Under the pieces are notes generated by a model. The model was given only the letters and a program-made list of their open reading frames with translations, did not search any database and was not told the DNA's origin. From Pseudaeromonas paramecii (GTDB lineage Bacteria > Pseudomonadota > Gammaproteobacteria > Enterobacterales > Aeromonadaceae): DNA of 64,000 nt. Location: positions 124,001 through 188,000 of the forward strand of contig NZ_BAABFC010000012.1 in NCBI RefSeq assembly GCF_039540575.1. The letters are read 5' to 3'. A program made the position numbers and the translations under genes. Positions within the stretch are counted from its first letter, which is position 1; every line of letters starts with the position of its first letter. Below are positions 58,901 to 64,000 of the stretch, piece after piece.

Positions 58901-60247
58901 ATGTTTCTGGCGCAGGAGACCATACGCCGCAAGCGTGACGGACAGCGGCTGGACGAGGCGGAGATCCGCACCTTCATGGCCGGGGTGGCGGATGGCAGCA
59001 TCAGCGAGGGGCAGATCGCCGCCCTGGCGATGGCCATCTTCTTTCGCGACATGGATGCGGCGGAGCGCATCGCCCTGACCTGCGCCATGCGGGACTCCGG
59101 CGACGTGCTGAGCTGGCCGGCGCTCAAGGGTCCCGTGCTGGACAAGCACTCCACCGGCGGGGTGGGGGACGGCACCTCCTTGATGCTGGGCCCCATGCTG
59201 GCGGCCTGCGGCGCCTATGTGCCCATGATCTCCGGCCGTGGTCTGGGCCATACCGGCGGCACCCTGGACAAGCTGGACGCCATCCCGGGTTACCAGACCT
59301 CGGTGAGCGTGGAACGCCTGCGGGCCGTGGTGCAGGAGGTGGGGGTGGCCATCGTCGGCCAGAGTGCCGATCTGGCGCCGGCGGACAAGCGCTGCTATGC
59401 GGTGCGGGATGTCACCGCCACCGTCGAGTCCATTCCCCTCATCACCGCCTCCATCCTGTCCAAGAAGCTGGCCGCCGGCCTGCAGGGACTGGTGATGGAC
59501 GTCAAGGTGGGCTCCGGTGCCTTCATGCCCAGCTACGACAAATCCCTCGAGTTGGCCCGAGCCATCGTCAGCGTGGCCAACGGCGCCGGCTGTCGCACCC
59601 GTGCCCTGCTCACCGACATGAACCAGCTGCTGGCGCCCAGCGCCGGGAACGGCCTGGAGATCTGGGAAGCCATCCGCTATCTCAAGGGCGAGGCCAGACC
59701 CGAGCGTCTGCATGGGGTGATCCTGGCCCTGGGCGCCGAGCTGCTGCACAGCGGCGGACTGGCCAGCGATCGGGAACAGGCTCGGGCCTGGCTGGAGGGA
59801 GTGCTGGAAAGCGGCGCTGCCGCCGAGTGTTTCGGCCGCATGGTGGCCGCCCTGGGTGGGCCGGCGGATCTGCTGGAGCGACCGGCCATGCACCTGGTAC
59901 CGGCACCGGTTTGCCGTCCCTTGCTGGCGGGGCGTGATGGCTATCTGGCCGCCATGCAGACCCGGGCTCTGGGGATGGCGGTGGTGGGATTGGGCGGCGG
60001 TCGCCGTCACCCCGCCGACCTGCTGGATTACCGGGTGGGCTTGTCTGGCGTCCTGCCCTTGGGGACGGCGGTGAACCCGGACACCCCACTGGCCTGGATC
60101 CATGCCGCCGATGAGGCGAGCTGGCAACGGGCCGCCGCGGCGGTCGGGGCGGCCCTGACTCTGGCGGAAGCTCCGCCGACCCCGACGCCCCTGATCTACG
60201 ATTGTATCGCCGAGGACGAGCCCGGCGAGGAAGGAGAGCAAGCATGA
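58901..60247 (+). CDS. deoA: Thymidine phosphorylase
   Basis: Phosphorolyses thymidine and deoxyuridine to free base plus deoxyribose-1-phosphate. The 448-residue protein has the family signature DKHSTGGVGDGTSLMLGPMLAACGAYVPMISGRGLGHTGGT (residues ~85-125, given by its core SGRGLGHTGGTLDKLD), LMVDVKVGSG-type phosphate site (GLVMDVKVGSGAFM) and the glycine-rich C-terminal domain. It starts 17 bases after deoC and ends in an ATGA overlap with deoB. Confidence 0.97.
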   Translation: MFLAQETIRRKRDGQRLDEAEIRTFMAGVADGSISEGQIAALAMAIFFRDMDAAERIALTCAMRDSGDVLSWPALKGPVLDKHSTGGVGDGTSLMLGPMLAACGAYVPMISGRGLGHTGGTLDKLDAIPGYQTSVSVERLRAVVQEVGVAIVGQSADLAPADKRCYAVRDVTATVESIPLITASILSKKLAAGLQGLVMDVKVGSGAFMPSYDKSLELARAIVSVANGAGCRTRALLTDMNQLLAPSAGNGLEIWEAIRYLKGEARPERLHGVILALGAELLHSGGLASDREQARAWLEGVLESGAAAECFGRMVAALGGPADLLERPAMHLVPAPVCRPLLAGRDGYLAAMQTRALGMAVVGLGGGRRHPADLLDYRVGLSGVLPLGTAVNPDTPLAWIHAADEASWQRAAAAVGAALTLAEAPPTPTPLIYDCIAEDEPGEEGEQA

Positions 60248-61467
60248 GACGCAGCTTTATTCTGATGATGGACTCGCTCGGTATAGGCGCTGCCGCCGAT
60301 GCCGAACGGTTTGGCGATGCCGGGGCCAATACGCTAGGCCATATCGCCGAGGCCTGTGCCGCCGGTCGGGCCAACAACGAACGGCGCCACGGCCCCTTGC
60401 GCCTGCCCAACCTGACCAAGCTGGGCCTGGCCCACGCCTGCGGCGAGGCCTGCGGGCGCTTTCCCGCCGGGCTGGATGCGAGCCTGGTGCCGGTGGCGGC
60501 CTACGGCCATGCCCAGGAGATCTCCTCCGGCAAGGACACTCCCTCGGGCCACTGGGAGCTGGCCGGCAGCCCTGTGCTGTTTGACTGGGGCTATTTTCGC
60601 GAGCCGGTGAACAGCTTCCCGGCCGAGTTGCTGGATACCCTGGTGCAGAAGGCCAAGCTGCCGGGTTATCTGGGCAACTGCCACGCCTCCGGCACCAGCG
60701 TGCTGGATGAGCTGGGGGCCGAGCACATGCGCAGCGGCAAACCCATCTTCTACACCTCGGCGGACTCCGTGTTCCAGATCGCCTGCCATGAAGAGACCTT
60801 CGGCCTGGAGCGCCTCTATGGGCTGTGCCAGCTGGCGCGGGACGAACTGACCGCCGGCGGTTACAACATAGGCCGGGTCATCGCCCGGCCCTTCATCGGC
60901 AGTCAGCCCGGCAGCTTCCAGCGCACCGGCAACCGCCACGACTACGCGGTGGAGCCACCCATGCCGACCCTGCTGGACAAGATGAAGGACGCCGGGGGCG
61001 AGGTGATCGCCATCGGCAAGATCTCCGACATCTATGCCGGCCGCGGCGTGACTCAGAGCATCAAGGCCACTGGGTTGGCGGAGCTGTGGGATGCCACCCT
61101 GGCGCAGCTCTCCCGTGCCGGGGATCAGAGCATCGTCTTCACCAACTTCGTGGACTTCGACTCCGCCTATGGCCACCGGCGGGATGTGGCGGGCTATGCC
61201 GAGGCGCTGGAGTACTTCGATCGCCGGCTGCCCGAGCTGCTGGAGCGACTGGGCCCCGGGGATCTGGTGGTACTCACCGCGGATCACGGTTGTGATCCCA
61301 CCTGGAGCGGTACCGACCATACTCGGGAATATGTGCCGGTGATCTTCTACGGCAAGCCGGTGCATGCCGGCTCCCTGGGCCGGCGGGAGACCTTTGCCGA
61401 CCTGGGACAGAGCCTGGCAACCTATCACGGCCTGCCGGCACTGGAATACGGCCACAGTTTTCTGTAA
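60244..61467 (+). CDS. deoB: Phosphopentomutase
   Basis: Interconverts (deoxy)ribose-1-phosphate and -5-phosphate, joining the phosphorylases to DeoC. The 407-residue alkaline-phosphatase-superfamily metalloenzyme has LMMDSLGIGAAADAERFGD (metal and catalytic region at the N-terminus), KDTPSGHWEL with the phosphorylated Thr, and the C-terminal metal sites VLTADHGCDPTWSGTDHTRE. ATG 60244 overlaps the deoA stop; a longer frame starting inside deoA is not needed. Confidence 0.97.
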   Translation: MRRSFILMMDSLGIGAAADAERFGDAGANTLGHIAEACAAGRANNERRHGPLRLPNLTKLGLAHACGEACGRFPAGLDASLVPVAAYGHAQEISSGKDTPSGHWELAGSPVLFDWGYFREPVNSFPAELLDTLVQKAKLPGYLGNCHASGTSVLDELGAEHMRSGKPIFYTSADSVFQIACHEETFGLERLYGLCQLARDELTAGGYNIGRVIARPFIGSQPGSFQRTGNRHDYAVEPPMPTLLDKMKDAGGEVIAIGKISDIYAGRGVTQSIKATGLAELWDATLAQLSRAGDQSIVFTNFVDFDSAYGHRRDVAGYAEALEYFDRRLPELLERLGPGDLVVLTADHGCDPTWSGTDHTREYVPVIFYGKPVHAGSLGRRETFADLGQSLATYHGLPALEYGHSFL

Positions 61468-61476
61468 TCATGCCCG

Positions 61477-61498
61477 CCGGCCCTGCGGGGCCGGTTTT
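61477..61498 (+). terminator. Hairpin between deoB and deoD
   Basis: CCGGCCC-TGCG-GGGCCGG followed by only four Ts, ten bases after the deoB stop. It may reduce, not stop, readthrough into deoD. Confidence 0.55.
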
Positions 61499-61533
61499 AC
61501 ACTGCTACTGGAATCAAATAAGGAATAACAACG

Positions 61534-62259
61534 ATGGCAACTCCTCATATCAACGCCGAAGCGGGCGCCTTTGCCGATGTGGTGCTGATGCCGGGGGATC
61601 CCCTGCGCGCCAAGTACATCGCCGAGACCTTTCTGGATGACGCCAAGCTGGTGACCGACGTGCGCAACATGTTCGGTTACACCGGCACCTACAAGGGCCG
61701 CCGGGTCTCCGTCATGGGCCATGGCATGGGCATCCCCTCCTGCTCCATCTACAGCAAGGAGCTGATCACCGAATATGGCGTCAAGACCCTGATCCGGGTG
61801 GGCTCCTGCGGCGCGGTGCGCCAGGACGTCAAGCTGCGGGACGTGGTGATCGGCATGGGTGCCTGCACCGACTCCAAGGTCAACCGTATGCGCTTCCGGG
61901 ATCACGACTTCGCCGCCATCGCCGATTATGATTTGGTGCACAACGCGGTGCAAGCCGCCAAGGCCCTGGGGGTGACGGTGAAGGTGGGCAATCTGTTCTC
62001 CGCGGATCTGTTCTACAACCCGGATTTCACCATGTTCGACGTCATGGACAAGTACGGCATCCTGGGGGTGGAGATGGAAGCGGCGGGGATCTATGGCGTG
62101 GCGGCGGAGTTCGGTGCCAAGGCGCTGACCATCTGCACCGTGTCCGATCACATCAAGAACGGCGAGCAGACCACCAGCGAAGAGCGTCAGCTGACCTTCA
62201 ACGACATGATCAAGGTGGCGCTGGAGTCCGTGTTGCTGGGGGATCAGGCGGCCGTCTGA
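61534..62259 (+). CDS. deoD: Purine-nucleoside phosphorylase (DeoD type)
   Basis: Hexameric enzyme converting purine (deoxy)nucleosides to base plus (deoxy)ribose-1-phosphate. The 241-residue protein has PHINAEAGAFADVVLMPGDPLRAKYIAETFL at the N-terminus, GHGMGIPSCSIYSKELI, the family signature IRVGSCGAVRQDVKLRD and the catalytic region CTVSDHIKNGEQ with the conserved Asp. It ends the deo cluster, and its last 16 bases overlap the convergent smp gene. Confidence 0.97.
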   Translation: MATPHINAEAGAFADVVLMPGDPLRAKYIAETFLDDAKLVTDVRNMFGYTGTYKGRRVSVMGHGMGIPSCSIYSKELITEYGVKTLIRVGSCGAVRQDVKLRDVVIGMGACTDSKVNRMRFRDHDFAAIADYDLVHNAVQAAKALGVTVKVGNLFSADLFYNPDFTMFDVMDKYGILGVEMEAAGIYGVAAEFGAKALTICTVSDHIKNGEQTTSEERQLTFNDMIKVALESVLLGDQAAV

Positions 62260-62891
62260 TCCTCGGCCTGCTCCTCGGCGTGCGCCTTGTGGCGCTGGAC
62301 CTTGTGCCAGCGCCGGCGGGGAATGCCCTTGCACAGCAAGATGCCGGCGGCCAGCATCATCAACAGCAGCTGGCGCCAGCGCTCAAACAGGCTCTGTTGA
62401 TACTCGGTGTGGGCGGCCAGCATCTTGCGCTCCTCCACCGTGATGCGTAAGAAGCCCAGCAAGTCCCCCTTGTCGGAGCGCAGCTCCTGCACGAAGGGGG
62501 TCCGACCCCGCCCCAGTGGCGGGGTTTGCGTTTCACCGGGGGCCAGTGCCAGCAGCTTGTCCAGCGGCACCGCCTGCGCCGAGCTCACCAGCTGGCGACC
62601 TTCGGCATCGTACAGGGTGGCGTCCCGCAGGTTGACGTCTTCGGCGAGCGTGTCCACCAGCTGTTGCAGGGCGGCGAGGTTTTGCGGCTGCAGATAACGG
62701 ATGGCATCGTGGGCGGCGAAGCTGGTGAGGGTCTGAGCCAACAGGCGGCTCTGGCGCTTGAGCAGCAGGTCGCCATCGTGACGCACCTGCCAGGTGAGCA
62801 CCATGGCCCAGATGGCCAACACCAGCCCGGATCCCAGATACAGCAGTCGGATCAGCTTGACACCCTTGGGCACAACCACACTCTCCCCCAC
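62244..62891 (-). CDS. smp: Smp/AhpA-like membrane protein
   Basis: A 215-residue protein with an N-terminal transmembrane helix (about 12-34, LIRLLYLGSGLVLAIWAMVLTW), a periplasmic sensor-like domain with AAHDAIRYLQPQNLAALQQLVDTLAEDVNLRDATLYD (core VNLRDATLYDAEGR), a second helix (LLLMMLAAGILLC) and a basic C-terminal tail. This fits the SerB-associated membrane protein family (YtjB). It is divergent from serB as in E. coli. It begins with GTG at 62891; the ribosome site is weak. Confidence 0.85.
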   Translation of the reverse strand: MGESVVVPKGVKLIRLLYLGSGLVLAIWAMVLTWQVRHDGDLLLKRQSRLLAQTLTSFAAHDAIRYLQPQNLAALQQLVDTLAEDVNLRDATLYDAEGRQLVSSAQAVPLDKLLALAPGETQTPPLGRGRTPFVQELRSDKGDLLGFLRITVEERKMLAAHTEYQQSLFERWRQLLLMMLAAGILLCKGIPRRRWHKVQRHKAHAEEQAEDQTAA

Positions 62892-62995
62892 GACAAAGGG
62901 CTCATCTTCGAACTTGCCTGGATAAAAAGCAATACGCTACCCTGACGCCTGTTTTGCCTATCTGACACAGTCCACAACAGGGAGTTGTTTCCGTC

Positions 62996-63994
62996 ATGCC
63001 GTTTTCCTCGCTGCCCACCCGTCTGGCCGATTGGCCCGCCTTGTTTCCCGCCTCCGGCCTGCTGCGTCTGGGGGCTCAGGGTGCCGAACCCGTGGCCAGC
63101 CTACCGGATCATGCCGGTATCCTGGTGCTGATGGGCCGCCCGCTGGCGGTGAGTGAACTGGCCCCATTGGCCGCACGACTGGGTCAGGCTCCCGTGACCC
63201 TGCCGCCCTTCAATGTGGCCGGTGTCGAGGTACTGGTGCTGTTGACGGCTGGCTTTGATGAGGCCCTGGGGGAGTGGCTCAAGGCGCAGGAGTGGTCGCT
63301 GGATGCCGCCTATGTGCGGGCACTGCCGGATCTGGCCGAGCCTGGCCTGCTGCTGATGGACATGGACTCCACCGCCATCCAGATCGAGTGCATCGACGAG
63401 ATCGCCCGGCTGGCCGGGGTGGGGGAGCAGGTGGCCGCCGTCACCGCCGCCGCCATGCAGGGCAAGCTGGAGTTCTGCGACAGCCTGCGCAACCGGGTGG
63501 CCCTGCTCAAGGATGCCGATGCCGGCATCTTGGAGCAGGTGGTGGATCTCATGCCTCTGATGCCGGGCTTGGAAATCCTGGTGGCGCGGCTCAAGCAAGC
63601 CGGCTGGAAGGTGGCCATCGCCTCCGGTGGCTTCACCCGCTTCGCCGGCCATCTGCAGCAGACCCTGGGGCTGGATCATATCGAGGCCAATAACCTGGTG
63701 GTGCGGGACGGTCGGCTCACCGGTGAGGTGGACGGCCGCATCGTGGACGGCAAGGTGAAGGCTCAGACCCTGCTGGATCTCAAGGTCCGCTACGGCATCG
63801 CCGACCACCAGACGGTGGCCATCGGCGACGGCGCCAACGATCTGCCCATGCTGGCCAACGCCGCCCTGGGGCTGGCCCTGCACGCCAAGCCCATCGTCCG
63901 TCAACAGGCCCAGGTCGCCATCGCCCGACTGGATCTGGAGGCGGCCCTCTGCCTGCTGGAGGCCGGCAGCCGCCTGGCCGCGTTGCGGGGCTAA
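62996..63994 (+). CDS. serB: Phosphoserine phosphatase
   Basis: Last step of serine synthesis: dephosphorylates O-phosphoserine. The 332-residue protein has an ACT-like N-terminal half and a HAD phosphatase domain with the nucleophile motif LLMDMDSTAIQIECIDEIA (DMDST, about residues 121-125), VAIASGGFTRFA (motif II Ser), and IGDGANDLPML (motif IV). GGGAG lies upstream of ATG 62996. The stop TAA is just inside the window end. Confidence 0.97.
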   Translation: MPFSSLPTRLADWPALFPASGLLRLGAQGAEPVASLPDHAGILVLMGRPLAVSELAPLAARLGQAPVTLPPFNVAGVEVLVLLTAGFDEALGEWLKAQEWSLDAAYVRALPDLAEPGLLLMDMDSTAIQIECIDEIARLAGVGEQVAAVTAAAMQGKLEFCDSLRNRVALLKDADAGILEQVVDLMPLMPGLEILVARLKQAGWKVAIASGGFTRFAGHLQQTLGLDHIEANNLVVRDGRLTGEVDGRIVDGKVKAQTLLDLKVRYGIADHQTVAIGDGANDLPMLANAALGLALHAKPIVRQQAQVAIARLDLEAALCLLEAGSRLAALRG

Positions 63995-64000
63995 ATCTTG

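Noticed and set aside
1..64000. CRISPR array, prophage or insertion-sequence transposase
   Set aside because: No regularly spaced repeats with unique spacers, no phage structural genes and no transposase-like protein was seen on either strand.

Overview
The window is a GC-rich gammaproteobacterial chromosome segment. Gene order (alaS-lysC-csrA-tRNA cluster-oadGAB; dnaB-alr; nupC-deoCABD-smp-serB) and products suggest an Aeromonadales-type organism (Aeromonas/Oceanimonas/Zobellella-like). This placement is inferred from synteny, not from a search.

1-10,900 is core: the 3' end of alaS, aspartokinase lysC, the global regulator csrA, tRNA-Ser(GCU) and four tandem tRNA-Arg(ACG) genes, the sodium-pumping oxaloacetate decarboxylase operon oadGAB, a Tim44-like membrane protein, dnaB-alr-yjbQ, and cheX.

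11,180-20,391 is one tightly overlapping 11-gene operon: DUF523/DUF1722 protein, a MerR regulator of the LitR/CarH type without visible B12 ligands, CPD photolyase, SnoaL-like protein, short-chain dehydrogenase, FAD amine oxidase-like protein, DUF1365, a Cfa-type lipid methyltransferase, DUF2878, chalcone-isomerase-like protein and DUF3833 lipoprotein. It looks like a light/photo-oxidative stress operon coupling DNA repair to membrane fatty-acid modification. Palindromes in its promoter resemble class II LitR operators.

20,392-23,730 is an accessory island. It is a small integron-cassette cluster without an integrase: two recognisable attC sites and three small AT-richer genes, the first encoding a SLATT-type membrane protein. 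It lies between inverted copies of a GC-rich non-coding repeat and next to two covarying hairpin repeats.

23,731-29,802 holds an electrophile-stress module (DJ-1/PfpI protein, CurA-like reductase, NemR-like redox repressor with two identical operators), several small exported proteins and nfsB.

29,803-53,640 is a large beta-glucan/cellodextrin utilisation locus: GH16, a cellobiose-type PTS with GH1 phospho-beta-glucosidase, an ABC sugar importer lacking its ATPase, a surface lipoprotein, LamB porin, MalM-like protein, LacI regulator, GH10, GH9, GH3 (ExoP-like), and a chemoreceptor paired with a periplasmic binding protein. A 12-bp palindrome, GAAATCGATTTC, recurs in front of the PTS, lipoprotein-lamB, GH9 and GH3 units and is probably the operator of the LacI-family protein. 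Together the genes describe extracellular and surface hydrolysis of mixed-linkage beta-glucan or cellulose, porin entry, import by PTS or ABC route, intracellular cleavage and chemotaxis.

53,960-64,000 returns to core: rimJ, a LysE exporter, a TatD-family nuclease, then nupC-xapX-deoC-deoA-deoB-deoD for nucleoside uptake and salvage, and divergent smp and serB.
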